Source: Listeria aquatica FSL S10-1188
Lineage (GTDB): Bacteria; Bacillota; Bacilli; Lactobacillales; Listeriaceae
DNA length: 64,000 nt
Assembly (NCBI RefSeq): GCF_000525795.1
Contig: NZ_AOCG01000008.1
Location: 62,001 to 126,000 of the forward strand
Direction: 5' to 3'
In this document: one piece after another, positions 46,391 to 56,910 of the stretch
Position numbering within the stretch: the stretch's first letter is position 1
How the letters are laid out: each line of letters opens with the position of its first letter
Position numbers and translations under genes: made by a program
The notes under the pieces: model-generated
The model's input: only the letters and a program-made list of their open reading frames with translations
Told to the model about the DNA's origin: nothing
The model's database searches: none

Positions 46391-47419
46391 ATGAAAAAAG
46401 GTTATCTTTACATTATTTTAGCCACTTTTTTATTTAGCACAATGGAAATTGCCATCAAACTTTCAGGTAGCACCTTTCATCCAATCGAACTTAACTTTTT
46501 GCGTTTTTTCATCGGGGGCTTAATTTTACTTCCGCTAGCCGTGAACAGATGGCGCAAAGAAAAACGAAACTTCGGCTGGCAGGAACTGGGCTTTTTTGCA
46601 TTAACTGGATTTTTCTGCATTGTAATTAGCATGACCTTTTTCCAATTAGCGATTGGTTATACAAAAGCAGCTACGGTTGCTATTTTATTTAGTTTAAATC
46701 CCGTTTTTGTATTGCTTTTTGCGGCGATTTTCTTAAAAGAAAAAATGACGAAACTTGTTGCCTTGTCACTTGCTATTAGTTTAGCAGGCATGCTGATCAT
46801 CATTAACCCGTTTTCGTTAACGGATCCAGTTGGCATCACGCTTTCTATTCTTGCAGCGATTTTCTTTGCTATTTATAGCGTAATTAGCCGCTATGGAACA
46901 AAGAAATGGCGTTATGGCGGAATTGAAACAACTTGTTTTTCCTTTCTAATTGGTGGAGTAGAACTTTTGCTACTAATGCTCATCAGTCATATTACTCCTT
47001 TTGCTACGTTTCTTGCGACTCACGGGCTTGCCCTTTTCAGTGAAATTCCGTTTTTCTCAGGCGTTTCCTTAACAAGTTTACCGATGTTGCTATATTTAGG
47101 TGTTGGCGTTACGGGTATTGGCTTTTCGTGTTATTTTCTTGCGATGGAGGAGACGAGTTTATCACTTGCTTCGCTTGTATTTTTCATCAAACCTGCACTC
47201 GCACCGATTCTTGCGCTTTTTATTCTTGGCGAAGCCATTCCACTAGAAACGGCTATCGGCATTCTAGTACTTTTGCTCGGGTCCCTCATCACCTTTATTT
47301 CGAACCGCGAAGTGCCGAAAATTATAGCTGAAAAAGAAAAAAAATCCACCTCACCGTTCTTGAAAAAGAGCGGTTTTATTTTGCAAGAAATGGGGGAAAG
47401 GATTGTTAAGATTTTGTAA
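46391..47419 (+). CDS. EamA/DMT-family transporter
   Basis: A 342-residue membrane protein with ten predicted segments in two EamA halves. The first half has FLFSTMEIAIKLSG and FLRFFIGGLILLPLAVN and ends FAAIFLKEKM; the second has LAAIFFAIYSVISRYGTKKW and ends SLVFFIKPALAPILALFILG with GEAIP. Members export amino acids, metabolites or drugs; the substrate is unknown. A basic tail of 40 residues follows the last segment. It is divergent from the LysR gene, which is the likely regulator. Confidence 0.85.
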   Translation: MKKGYLYIILATFLFSTMEIAIKLSGSTFHPIELNFLRFFIGGLILLPLAVNRWRKEKRNFGWQELGFFALTGFFCIVISMTFFQLAIGYTKAATVAILFSLNPVFVLLFAAIFLKEKMTKLVALSLAISLAGMLIIINPFSLTDPVGITLSILAAIFFAIYSVISRYGTKKWRYGGIETTCFSFLIGGVELLLLMLISHITPFATFLATHGLALFSEIPFFSGVSLTSLPMLLYLGVGVTGIGFSCYFLAMEETSLSLASLVFFIKPALAPILALFILGEAIPLETAIGILVLLLGSLITFISNREVPKIIAEKEKKSTSPFLKKSGFILQEMGERIVKIL

Positions 47420-47508
47420 AACTTGTGAACTATGTTAGTTTCTACACACATAAATTTGATATACTTTTGATAAAGAGGAACGAGCTAGGGAAGGAGCTGT
47501 CTGTTTTT

Positions 47509-50156
47509 TTGGAATATTATAAGCAGTCATCATCAGAGGTTTTGAAGCAAACAAACACAAGTGAAAAGGGGCTAACTCACTCAGAAGCGAAAGAACGCCT
47601 TGAAAAATATGGTTATAACGAATTAAAGCAAAACAAAAAAAGTGCCGGTATGGCAGTTATTCCTAGAAACCTTCAAAGATCCAATGGTCATCGTACTCGT
47701 AATTGCAGCGCTTGTACAACTAGCACTTGGTGAAGTCATTGAATCGCTCATCATTTTTATAGTTTTAATCGTGAACGCAATAATCAGTGTTGTCCAAACG
47801 AAAAAAGCGGAAAGTTCGCTTGATGCTTTGCGAGAAATGTCAGCTCCTGAAGCAAAAGTTTTGCGCGATGGAGAAAAAGAGACGATTCATGCTCGCGAAT
47901 TAGTGCCGGGGGATATTGTTTTGCTGGATGCAGGAGATTATGTGCCGGCGGACGGACGCTTGATCGAAAGTAGCTCGTTAAAAGTCGACGAAGGGATGTT
48001 AACGGGTGAATCAGAAACTGTTCAAAAGTCGATTGAACCCATCCAAGAAGATGCCGCGCTTGGCGACCGAGTGAATATGGTTTTCAGCAGCTCACTCGTT
48101 GCGTATGGTCGTGGAACCTTTGTCGTTACAGCGACCGCTGGGGATTCAGAAATTGGAAAAATCGCTGGCTTACTAGAAAACGCTGAAGCGAAGCAAACCC
48201 CATTACAACAAAAACTCGAAAGCTTTAGCAAGAAACTAGGGATCGCCATTCTCGCACTTTGTATTCTCATCTTTGCAGTCGAAGCGGGACGAATCTTTTT
48301 TGGAACGAGCGCAGAAACAGATACAACACAGGCCATTTTAAATGCCTTCATGTTCGCAGTTGCTGTCGCTGTAGCAGCGATTCCTGAGGCTTTGTCATCG
48401 ATAGTTACAATTGTTCTTTCCGTAGGGACCAATAAAATGGCCAAACGCCATGCAATCATCCGTAAACTCCCTGCCGTTGAAACATTAGGATCAACAAGTG
48501 TGATTTGTACTGACAAAACAGGAACGCTTACACAAAATAAAATGACTGTCGTCGATTATTATTTACCAAGTGGCACAAAAGAGAGCTTTCCAGACGATCC
48601 AAAAACTTGGGAAGAAGCAGAGCGCCGCTTGATGAACATTGCTGTCCTTTGTAACGATTCATCAATCGGAGAAGATGGAAAGGAACTGGGGGATCCGACT
48701 GAAACAGCCCTCCTTGCTTTTAGTAGCGCGAGTAATCAAGATCCGAGTGCGCTTCGGAAAATGTATCCACGCATCGCAGAACTCCCATTTGATTCGGATC
48801 GTAAATTAATGTCTACGATGCATCTTTTCGGCGGCGAGAACGTCATGCTCACAAAAGGTGGGCCGGATGTCATGTTTAGCCGGGCGAAGTTCCTTTATCT
48901 GAATGGAGAAGAGGCCCCGCTGACGGCTGAACGTTTGGCAGAGCTAGAAGAAACCAATGAAAATTTTTCAAAAGAAGCCCTGCGTGTTCTTGCTTATGGG
49001 TATAAACGAATGCCAGCGGATAAAACTACTCTTTCGCATGATGCTGAACAGGATCTTGTTTTAGTTGGACTCACTGCCATGATTGATCCGCCGCGCGATG
49101 CGGTTTACGCTTCTATTGAAGAAGCAAAAAAAAGCGGGTATCCACACTGTTATGATTACTGGCGACCACAAAACGACAGCCGAAGCGATTGGACGTAATA
49201 TTGGACTCGTAGAAGAAGGAGATTTTGCAGTAACAGGGCAGGAACTGGACCGAATGAGCGAAAAGGAGCTTGAAGAAAAGCTCGACCATATTACAGTTTA
49301 CGCACGTGTCTCACCAGAAAATAAAATTCGTATCGTACGAGCTTGGCAGAAAAAAGAAAAAGTAACCGCGATGACAGGAGATGGCGTAAATGACGCACCG
49401 GCACTCAAACAAGCAGATATTGGAATTGCGATGGGAAGTGGAACCGATGTAGCTAAAGACGCTTCTGCAATGATTTTAACCGACGATAATTTTGTCTCTA
49501 TCATCAGCGCTGTCGAAGTTGGACGAACTGTTTTCGATAATATCAAAAAAGCCATTGGTTACCTTTTTGCAGGAAACCTCGGAGCGATTATTGCCATTTT
49601 GTTTGCCCTTGTGATGAACTGGGTGAACCCTTTTACTGCATTGCAACTACTCTTTATTAACCTCGTAAACGATTCCTTGCCGGCTATTGCACTTGGAATG
49701 GAAAAAGCAGAGCCTGATGTCATGAAGCGCAAACCAAGAGATATGAACGAAGGGATTTTCGCTGGCGGTACTATGCGTGCAGTGCTTTCACGCGGCATTT
49801 TAATTGGTGTTGCTGTTATCATCTCGCAATTTATCGGTCTGACTATCAGTCCAGAAATCAGTGTAGCAATGGCTTTTACAACGCTGATTCTCGCGAGAAC
49901 CTTGCAAACTTTTGCGGCTCGTTCGAATACGCAAACGGCATTTGGTGCAGGCTTTTTCCAAAATAAATACGTGATCGGCGCTGTTGGACTTTGCTTTCTC
50001 TTATATATCATCACGGTTTTACCAGGTGTTCGAGAAGTATTCTCGATCCCAGCAAGCTTTGGTCTTACGGAGTGGGGGATTGCCACATCTCTTGCTGTCG
50101 GGGCAGTTCTCTTGATGGAAGTTGTAAAACTAATCAGCAATCGAATGGCAAAGTAA
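47509..50156 (+). CDS. Ca2+-transporting P-type ATPase, LMCA1/Lmo0841-like (two frameshifts)
   Basis: SERCA-type Ca2+ pump of about 881 residues after correction, nearly the length of L. monocytogenes LMCA1 and similar throughout. Motifs are DEGMLTGESETVQK (actuator), VAVAAIPEALSSIVTIVLSV (segment 4), VICTDKTGTLTQNKMTVVDY with the phospho-Asp near residue 335, TAMTGDGVNDAPALKQADIG and LILARTLQTFAARSNTQTAF with the Arg that in LMCA1 lies near the Ca2+ site. Breaks in A7 (47635-47641) and A8 (49126-49133) are each restored by one fewer A. The start is probably TTG 47509, with AAGGAG 12 nt upstream; the T7 run between may be over-called. Confidence 0.92.
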
Positions 50157-50186
50157 GTAAAAAAGAGCTTTGTAACGTAACAAGAT

Positions 50187-50229
50187 AAGAAGTAAACATT
50201 CTGTTTTTAAGAATGTTTACTTCTTTTTT
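50187..50229. terminator. Terminator after the Ca2+-ATPase
   Basis: AAGAAGTAAACATTC and GAATGTTTACTTCTT form a 15-bp stem followed by a T tract. The remaining gap 50230-50642 is AT-rich; I see no gene or clear element in it. Confidence 0.9.
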
Positions 50230-50642
50230 GCTAAGAAAATCAATCAGTGAGAAATATTGGAGATAAATAGCTCAATTGTAATGATGTTTAGCAAAACTGC
50301 TTTTAGTATTAATAGATTCATTTTTAAATGAAAATCAAGTACTAAAAAGTTTACCTCTAATATTACTCCTATAGTGATTCCATTATTTTGAACCATTCTT
50401 TGTAAAGGACTTGGATCTCTTTAGAAGAGGTTGATATTAGCTCTCGGGCTAGATGAGGATTTTACTAACTTAGAAAATAAAATTTAACTCTGTCTAGTCA
50501 TTTATCGTGTGAAAACAATCTTTCATGTGTTTATTTTGTGAAATCTTCAGAAACATTCACTGGATTGTCACATTTTTTACAGTTGTTTAGTGGTAGAATA
50601 ATAAATAGAAAGATAAGAATATAATGCATGGAGGAATTTGAG

Positions 50643-51023
50643 ATGAACAACCAAGATCAAAACTTGGAGAAACAATTGATGGAACTTGGAAAAGAAGAAA
50701 AAAAATTAAAAGAGGAACTGAATACATTGAACTGGGAATTCGATCAATTTAGTTCGTTGCAAGAAATGCTTTCGGATAGTGAGTTTAGTTCAACATCTAT
50801 TCTGTTTGGAGAAACTTTCAAGGCACCACGCACCCAAATTTTAGCAAGCCGAATTGATGAGATTTATAAAAATCAACAAACTGATTCGACAGAACAAACA
50901 GAGAAATATTTAAATACTTTTTTTGGACAACTAACGGCGGAACAGGCCTTAGTTAGCAAGCGTCTGCTTCATGTTCAAGCAGAGAAGGAACAAATCCAAA
51001 ATCAGTCTATCAATCCACGGTAG
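50643..51023 (+). CDS. Hypothetical coiled-coil protein
   Basis: A 126-residue soluble protein, rich in Glu, Gln and Lys. An N-terminal helix (LEKQLMELGKEEKKLKEEL) and a C-terminal helix (LTAEQALVSKRLLHVQAEKE) with heptad-like hydrophobic spacing suggest a coiled coil. The middle has SSTSILFGETFKAPRTQILA. No family is recognised; a structural or secreted-effector-accessory role cannot be distinguished. The start is ATG 50643, with GGAGGA about 9 nt before it; an upstream in-frame ATG at 50628 is also possible. It has its own terminator. Confidence 0.6.
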   Translation: MNNQDQNLEKQLMELGKEEKKLKEELNTLNWEFDQFSSLQEMLSDSEFSSTSILFGETFKAPRTQILASRIDEIYKNQQTDSTEQTEKYLNTFFGQLTAEQALVSKRLLHVQAEKEQIQNQSINPR

Positions 51024-51064
51024 CCAAGCGCAGGCGATAAGCTCAACTTGGAAAATACCTTCTT

Positions 51065-51090
51065 GCAGTTGCTTCGGCAGCTGTTTTTTT
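51065..51090 (+). terminator. Terminator with TTCG loop
   Basis: CAGTTGC-TTCG-GCAGCTG followed by seven T. Confidence 0.85.
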
Positions 51091-51213
51091 GTGTGTTATA
51101 AAACTTATCATAAATAATTATGGTCAATAATCTTCCCTTATGGTAAAATTTTAAAGTGAAGTTTTGCATGCATGTGCAGACGGCAATTTTTTAGATAGAC
51201 AGGGGAGAAAACA

Positions 51214-52632
51214 GTGAAGCGATTGAAATTTTTACTACCGCTACTTATGCTTGCTACTGTTCTGCTTGGAAGCTTTGGACTTCCAGTGAAAGCAAATGCT
51301 GAGCATTATGAAATTGCAACAGACGAGACGTTTGCGCCGTTTGAGTTTCAAAACAGCAAAGGCGATCTAATCGGCATTGACATGGATATTGTAAAGGCGA
51401 TCTCAAAAGACCAGGGCTTTACATATACGATGAAACCAATGGGCTTCAATGCAGCTGTTCAGGCGCTTGAAGGTGGTCAAGTAGATGGCGTGATTGCGGG
51501 AATGAGCATCACAGATGAACGCAAAAATAAATTTGATTTCTCGGACCCATATTTTGATTCTGGCGTCGTCATGGCTATTAAAAAGGATAACGATACCGTT
51601 AAATCTTATAAGGATTTGAAAGGGAAAAAAGTTGCTGTAAAAACAGGGACAGAAGGTTATGCCTTCGCAGATAAAAATAAAGATAAGTATGGTTACACGC
51701 TTGTTCCATTTGATGACTCTGCCAGCATGTATGAAGATGTAAAAGGTGGAAATTCTATTGCTTGCTTCGATGACTATCCTGTTATGGCTTACGGTGTGAA
51801 GCAAGGGAACGGTCTTAAAATTGTGACAGATATGGAGCGCGGTGGTCAGTACGGCTTTGCGGTTCAAAAAGGTCAAAATAAAGAATTACTCGAAGCTTTT
51901 AATAAAGGGCTCGTTAATATTAAAAATAGTGGTGAATATCAAAAAATCTTAGATAAATATATTGGTTCGGATGCTGAACCAGATACGTTCTGGGACACGC
52001 TTGTCAGTAGCTTCCCTGCACTTTTGAAGGGACTTTGGAATACGATTCAATTAACCGTGATTTCACTCGTGTTTGCGGCTCTTCTTGGTCTTGTTTTCGG
52101 TTTCCTTAAAGTGAGTCGTAGTAAACTTTTACGTGGAATTGCAACAGTTTATGTAGATGTTTTTCGCGGGATTCCGCTAATTGTTTTAGCATTCTTCATT
52201 TACTTCGGCATTCCGCAAGCGTTTAATTTCCGAATGGATCCAAACATTGCTGCGGTTATTACGTTAAGTTTAAATGCGGGAGCGTACATTACGGAAATCA
52301 TCCGCGGAGGGATTCTTGCGATTGATAAAGGACAAATGGAAGCAGCGCGCTCGCTTGGGGTTCCGTATGGCAAATCGATGATGAAAATCATCTTACCACA
52401 AGCCGTTCGTGTCATGGTACCTTCTTTCATTAACCAGTTCGTCATTACACTGAAAGATACTTCGATTATGAGCATTATCGGAATCGTTGAACTTACGCAA
52501 TCCGGGAAAATCATCATCGCGCGTACCTTCGAAACATCAGGTATTTGGCTAGTTGTTGCGATCATGTATCTTGTCGTGATCACTGCGCTTACGAAACTTT
52601 CAAATGTGCTTGAAAGGAGACTCGGCAAATGA
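51214..52632 (+). CDS. Glutamine-type ABC transporter, fused substrate-binding and permease protein
   Basis: Fusion protein of 472 residues. A signal peptide ([20 protein letters not shown], cleavage near KANAEHYEI) is followed by a family 3 binding domain (residues 30-250; [37 protein letters not shown]) and a polar-amino-acid permease domain (residues 265-470; [24 protein letters not shown]-type stretch, [22 protein letters not shown] coupling loop). Such fusions carry glutamine or other polar amino acids. GTG 51214 follows GGGGAGA. It overlaps the ATPase gene by 4 bp. The specificity is inferred from the family. Confidence 0.9.
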   Translation: MKRLKFLLPLLMLATVLLGSFGLPVKANAEHYEIATDETFAPFEFQNSKGDLIGIDMDIVKAISKDQGFTYTMKPMGFNAAVQALEGGQVDGVIAGMSITDERKNKFDFSDPYFDSGVVMAIKKDNDTVKSYKDLKGKKVAVKTGTEGYAFADKNKDKYGYTLVPFDDSASMYEDVKGGNSIACFDDYPVMAYGVKQGNGLKIVTDMERGGQYGFAVQKGQNKELLEAFNKGLVNIKNSGEYQKILDKYIGSDAEPDTFWDTLVSSFPALLKGLWNTIQLTVISLVFAALLGLVFGFLKVSRSKLLRGIATVYVDVFRGIPLIVLAFFIYFGIPQAFNFRMDPNIAAVITLSLNAGAYITEIIRGGILAIDKGQMEAARSLGVPYGKSMMKIILPQAVRVMVPSFINQFVITLKDTSIMSIIGIVELTQSGKIIIARTFETSGIWLVVAIMYLVVITALTKLSNVLERRLGK

Positions 52633-53357
52633 CAAAACTAAAAGTAACGAACCTCAAGAAAAACTTTGGAACAAACGAAGTTTTAAAAGATATCAATGTT
52701 GAAGTGGAAGAGGGCGAAGTTGTCTGCTTAATCGGTCCTTCTGGTTCAGGGAAAAGTACTTTTCTGCGCTGTTTAAATCAGCTTGAAGAAATCACTGCGG
52801 GCGAAGTTATCGTTGATGATTACCATTTGACAGATAAAGGAACAGATATTAACAAGGTGCGGGAAAATATCGGAATGGTCTTTCAACATTTTAATCTCTT
52901 TCCGCATAAAACGGTGCTTGAGAATATTACGTTTGCGCCTGTTGAATTGAAAAAACGTTCCAAGGTAGAGGCAAATGAACTTGGAAAGAAACTTCTTGAG
53001 CGAGTGGGCTTGAGTGAAAAAGCCGCGAGCTATCCAAGTGAACTTTCAGGTGGTCAAAAGCAACGGGTAGCGATTGCGCGTGCGCTTGCGATGGATCCGG
53101 ATATTATGCTGTTTGATGAACCTACTTCTGCACTTGATCCAGAAATGGTCGGAGAAGTTTTAAACGTTATGAAGGAACTCGCAAGAGATGGCATGACTAT
53201 GATCGTTGTGACACATGAAATGGGCTTTGCCCGTGAAGTAGGCAATCGCGTTATTTTCATGGACGGGGGTTATATTATTGAAGAAGGTTCACCAGAAGCC
53301 ATTTTTGATCATCCCACCCATGAACGAACAAAAAGTTTCTTAGATAAAGTTTTATAG
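52629..53357 (+). CDS. glnQ: Polar amino acid ABC transporter ATP-binding protein (GlnQ type)
   Basis: ATPase of 242 residues: Walker [20 protein letters not shown]-loop [18 protein letters not shown], signature [19 protein letters not shown], Walker [17 protein letters not shown] and the H-loop [12 protein letters not shown]. It pairs with the fused binding-permease protein, with a 4-bp overlap, and ends the operon before a terminator. Confidence 0.92.
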   Translation: MTKLKVTNLKKNFGTNEVLKDINVEVEEGEVVCLIGPSGSGKSTFLRCLNQLEEITAGEVIVDDYHLTDKGTDINKVRENIGMVFQHFNLFPHKTVLENITFAPVELKKRSKVEANELGKKLLERVGLSEKAASYPSELSGGQKQRVAIARALAMDPDIMLFDEPTSALDPEMVGEVLNVMKELARDGMTMIVVTHEMGFAREVGNRVIFMDGGYIIEEGSPEAIFDHPTHERTKSFLDKVL

Positions 53358-53358
53358 G

Positions 53359-53407
53359 TTTGAAACCTGCTTTTTTCGGGAAATTCCTGAAAAGGCAGGT
53401 TTTTTCT
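53359..53407 (+). terminator. Terminator after glnQ
   Basis: AAACCTGCTTTTTTCGGG pairs with TCCTGAAAAGGCAGGTTT with few mismatches, followed by T. Confidence 0.8.
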
Positions 53408-53533
53408 ATAATGAATAAAATTGTAAAAAAAAGCTATTTTTATCGCCTTTTTTGTGTTAGAGTAGACATAGAGAAAGAAAACGCTTAAAAAAAATGAATG
53501 AAACCATTTTCTGGAAACGGAGTGATTGAGAAG

Positions 53534-53681
53534 ATGAAAAAAGAACCGAAAAAGATGGATAAGGTTGTTCAAAATCTCAAATCGAAAGGAATTAGCGTTG
53601 AAAAAAACAAAATCCCGTAAAGAATTGTGGCAAACGATACAAGTAACACCATTTGTGAAAGTCGAGTTCAGTTTGCGATAA
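53534..53681 (+). CDS. Small basic protein of about 48 residues (frameshift)
   Basis: A short gene between two terminators. It begins MKKEPKKMDKVVQNLKSKG. With A7 at 53601-53607 reduced to A6 it continues KTKSRKELWQTIQVTPFVKV and ends EFSLR. The regular helical start and the fact that the same one-base correction opens the frame support a real gene, but I recognise no family. Upstream GGAG is about 12 nt from the ATG, somewhat far. Without the correction the frame stops after 28 codons. Confidence 0.45.
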
Positions 53682-53696
53682 TAAGTTTTTTTCATG

Positions 53697-53730
53697 GCCT
53701 TGGAAGATTCCTTCCAAGGCTCTTTTTTTT
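53697..53730 (+). terminator. Intrinsic terminator
   Basis: GCCTTGGAAG-ATTC-CTTCCAAGGC followed by a T tract. Confidence 0.9.
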
Positions 53731-53848
53731 ACTGTCATCAGAAAGTAATTTAGTTTTGATTTTATTGTTATACAAAAGCCATCAAAATAGTGTATGATAA
53801 GCTATAGAGAGGTAAAGCGAAAATTGTGAGAAGAATGAGGCAGAGTTG

Positions 53849-54619
53849 ATGAAAAAAGAACTTTCAAATCAAAAGTCAATTTACATTCATATGGATAATG
53901 TCATTAATAATGTCGTAACAAGTGGCATTACTTTTTGTGATTTTATGCAGGTAGTTCCTGCGCCACCTGAAAATATTTTGCTCATCAAGCATCACTTTAA
54001 AGATACTTCATATAATGCGCATACTGCTTTTCACTACCTAGAATCAAATGATTTGAAGCAGTTAAAACAAGCGCCACTTATTAAATTCAATAATTTTTGC
54101 TGGGTTGATTTTGAAGACATTGAACTTGTCAATCAATTATCCCCGCAAGAAGTAGCAGAGTTGCTATATTTGGCACATACAGGAAGACATTTACGATCAC
54201 CGTTTTACTATAAACTACAAAACAATTTTGTATATTTAACCAAAAAAGATGGAAGATACAATAAGGTTTATTATCGAAATATGAATCATTTTTACGTAGT
54301 TTTAAGTCAAGCCATCACGCGAAAAACGGAAGAAATCGTTCATGAGAAAAGCTTTTTGATGCCCAATAGACGAAAAGGCGTTGCGTTACCGCCGAGTGAC
54401 TTATTAAAGAAAATGATGAAATATTTTAAAGAGGGTGCTTGCATTTCGTTTGCGCACGCAGAAAAATCACGTACACAACTTCGGGTTCCAGTCGGGATTG
54501 AGTTCGATGAAGATTTGTCGGAACTTGAGGATTCTCCAGAAGAACTGGTTTATAATGAAGTAGTGGCTGAACTCGTTTACGATTTAAGACGGAGCGAGTG
54601 GGATTATATTGAAAAGTAG
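53849..54619 (+). CDS. Conserved hypothetical protein
   Basis: A 256-residue soluble protein with no signal peptide. Notable stretches are YIHMDNVINNVVTSGITFCD, NFCWVDFEDIELVNQLSPQE, EVAELLYLAHTGRHLRSPFY and RVPVGIEFDEDLSELEDSPE, the last being an acidic C-terminal part. Listeria has a similar-looking unknown gene at this place by my memory, but no family or activity can be named. The start is ATG 53849; TTG at 53846 directly precedes it. It is monocistronic and ends at a bidirectional terminator. Confidence 0.65.
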   Translation: MKKELSNQKSIYIHMDNVINNVVTSGITFCDFMQVVPAPPENILLIKHHFKDTSYNAHTAFHYLESNDLKQLKQAPLIKFNNFCWVDFEDIELVNQLSPQEVAELLYLAHTGRHLRSPFYYKLQNNFVYLTKKDGRYNKVYYRNMNHFYVVLSQAITRKTEEIVHEKSFLMPNRRKGVALPPSDLLKKMMKYFKEGACISFAHAEKSRTQLRVPVGIEFDEDLSELEDSPEELVYNEVVAELVYDLRRSEWDYIEK

Positions 54620-54642
54620 CTCGAATTTGAGTTTTTACTTAT

Positions 54643-54694
54643 AAAAGAGCCTATGCAAATCAATGAAAACTTGATCTGCACAGGCTCTTTTTTT
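54643..54694. terminator. Bidirectional terminator
   Basis: AAAAGAGCCTATGCA and TGCACAGGCTCTTTT flank a loop between convergent genes. Confidence 0.85.
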
Positions 54695-56910
54695 TATTTT
54701 AGTGTAAATGAAGCTTGAAGTGTATCACGTGAATTTCGCCCAACAAATACGTTGAAATCTCCAGCTTCCACTGAAAAGTCCATGTTTTTCGTATAATAAT
54801 AGAGGTCTTCCCGAGTTAATGTAAAATGGACAGTTGCTGATTCCTGAGCTTCCAAGTTGATTTTCTTAAATTTTTTCAATTCCCGATTAGGGCGAACGAC
54901 AGACCCGACAATATCTTGGACATAAAGTTGAACCGTCTCAAGCACTGAACGCGAGGAATTATTTTTAACTTGGACACTTACCTGCAATTTTTCGGTCATT
55001 TCCACGTCATCTAACGCTAAATCTGAAAGTTCCACGTAACTATAACTTAAACCATATCCAAATGGATAAAGCGGCGCGTTAGGACTATCTAAGTATTTGG
55101 AAACAAAGCGTCCTGAGTGCGTTTTACTGTTGAGCGGCCGACCTGTTTGGAAGCCATTATAATAAATAGGCAATTGCCCGACTGAATAAGGAAAACTCAT
55201 ACTTAAGCGCCCGGATGGGTTGATTTTGCCAAACAAAATATCAGCAAGAACACGCCCGCCTTCAGTCCCAGGGAACCAGGCTTGTAAAATAGCGTCCATC
55301 TGCTTAGCTTCTTCCGTTAAAACAAGCGGCCGCCCACTGATCGTAATTAAAATGTTTGTTTTCCCGAGTGCAAGCATTTCCTGAATAAACTCTTTTTGCA
55401 CATCCGGCAAAGTAATATCCGCTCTGCTGCCAGCTTCACCGCTTTGCATAGTGTGCTCACCCATCGCATAAATAATCACATCTGCCTTCTCTCCTTGTCG
55501 AAGTGCTTCCGCTAGCGCTTGCTCTCTTTTTGCTTGAGGCATTCGCATAAGCTGGTCTTTACTTCCCCCAAACTCACCGAGAAAACGGTAATCTGACAAC
55601 ATCTCACATCCCGCAGTATAGTGAAATTGTTCGCTAGAAACATGCTGACTGATAGCCTCCTTGATCGTTATGACGTCGCTTGTGTTCCCGTGAATCGCCC
55701 ACAAGCCGATTAAATTTTGATTATCGCCATAAGGACCGACAAGTAAAATCTTTTGATGATTTTTAGCAAGAGGGAGGGTGTGGTTTTTATTTTCTAATAA
55801 GACGATCGACTGGGCAGCAACTTGATACGCCAAATTTCGATTTTCTTCCGTTAAAAGCATCTCCTGCTCCCGCTCGCTAGATGCCCCGCGGTAAGGGTCT
55901 TCAAACAGCCCCAGTTTATTTTTCAATTTCAAAACACGCCATACCGCATCATCGATCCGTTTAGAATCAAGCTTTCCTTCCCTAACAAGTGGCTCAAGCT
56001 GCTTTGCGTAGCATCCCGTTTTCATATCAATATCATTTGTTGCATTCATGGCCAGAAGTGTGGCTTCCTTTTCATCAGCCGCAATCCCGTGTGCTACAAG
56101 TTCTAGTACCGCGGCATAATCCGAGATGATCACGCCATCAAAGCCCCACTCATCTCGCAAGATTTGTTTGAGTAAAAATTCGTTTCCCGTTACAGGAATC
56201 CCGTCATAAGTATTAAAAGAAGTCATCACGAGCTCGCTTCCTGCCTCGACTGCCGCCTTATATCCTGGTAAATAGTCTTCTCGAAGGCGCCGCTCTGACA
56301 TATCAACGGTGTTGTATTCCCGGCCACCTTCCGCCGCTCCGTATGCAGCAAAATGTTTGACGCAAGCCGCAATTCCAGTGATTTTTCCTAACTCCACATG
56401 TTGCAATCCCGTAACCATTGCGCGCGCAAAAGCCGCATTAAGTGTAGTGTCTTCACCCGTTGACTCTAGGCACCTCCCCCATCTGGCATCTCTAACAAGA
56501 TCGACCATCGGTGCAAAAGTCACATGAACGCCAGAAGCTTTTGCTTCAGCAGCCGTCACCCGGTAAGCTTGCTTGATTAGATCAGGATTCCAAGTCGCGC
56601 CAAGCCCAAGGGGGATAGGGAAAACCGTCCGGTAACCGTAGACGATATCCGCCATAAAGAGAAGAGGGATTTTATGTCTGCTTTTTTGAAGCCACTTTTC
56701 TTGAATCTCCCTTGTCTTCTTTGCTCCGGCAACATTAAGAACAGATCCAGCTAAATCAACCGTCTCTTGCGTAATTCCTAATTTTTGCTTAGGCCCAACG
56801 GCTAGCGCTTCCTCACTACTAAAGAAATCCCCTGACAGTTGAATGAGCTGACCAACTTTTTCTTGCCACGTTAAATCTTTTAATAACTTTTTCAAATCTG
56901 CTTCATTCAT
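54694..56910 (-). CDS. GH3 beta-glucosidase (BglX-like, cytoplasmic)
   Basis: Family 3 glycoside hydrolase of 738 residues with no signal peptide. The N-terminal TIM barrel has PLLFMADIVYGYRTVFPIPL, RWGRCLESTGEDTTLNAAFA and GITGIAACVKHFAAYGAAEG-type blocks. The nucleophile Asp is in DGVIISDYAAVLELVAHGIA. The second domain has GEHTMQSGEAGSRADITLP, and a fibronectin III-like C-terminal domain ends the protein (VQLYVQDIVGSVVRPNRELK). It should release terminal glucose from unphosphorylated beta-glucosides. It begins directly after the PTS EIIC stop and is in one operon with it, an unexpected pairing. Confidence 0.9.
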   Translation of the reverse strand: MNEADLKKLLKDLTWQEKVGQLIQLSGDFFSSEEALAVGPKQKLGITQETVDLAGSVLNVAGAKKTREIQEKWLQKSRHKIPLLFMADIVYGYRTVFPIPLGLGATWNPDLIKQAYRVTAAEAKASGVHVTFAPMVDLVRDARWGRCLESTGEDTTLNAAFARAMVTGLQHVELGKITGIAACVKHFAAYGAAEGGREYNTVDMSERRLREDYLPGYKAAVEAGSELVMTSFNTYDGIPVTGNEFLLKQILRDEWGFDGVIISDYAAVLELVAHGIAADEKEATLLAMNATNDIDMKTGCYAKQLEPLVREGKLDSKRIDDAVWRVLKLKNKLGLFEDPYRGASSEREQEMLLTEENRNLAYQVAAQSIVLLENKNHTLPLAKNHQKILLVGPYGDNQNLIGLWAIHGNTSDVITIKEAISQHVSSEQFHYTAGCEMLSDYRFLGEFGGSKDQLMRMPQAKREQALAEALRQGEKADVIIYAMGEHTMQSGEAGSRADITLPDVQKEFIQEMLALGKTNILITISGRPLVLTEEAKQMDAILQAWFPGTEGGRVLADILFGKINPSGRLSMSFPYSVGQLPIYYNGFQTGRPLNSKTHSGRFVSKYLDSPNAPLYPFGYGLSYSYVELSDLALDDVEMTEKLQVSVQVKNNSSRSVLETVQLYVQDIVGSVVRPNRELKKFKKINLEAQESATVHFTLTREDLYYYTKNMDFSVEAGDFNVFVGRNSRDTLQASFTLK

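Noticed and set aside
24333-50182. 15-mer CTTTGTAACGTAACA present at 24333 and 50168
   Set aside because: One shared 15-mer in a 64-kb AT-rich window is about what chance gives, and the contexts differ (divergent gap versus after a stop codon).
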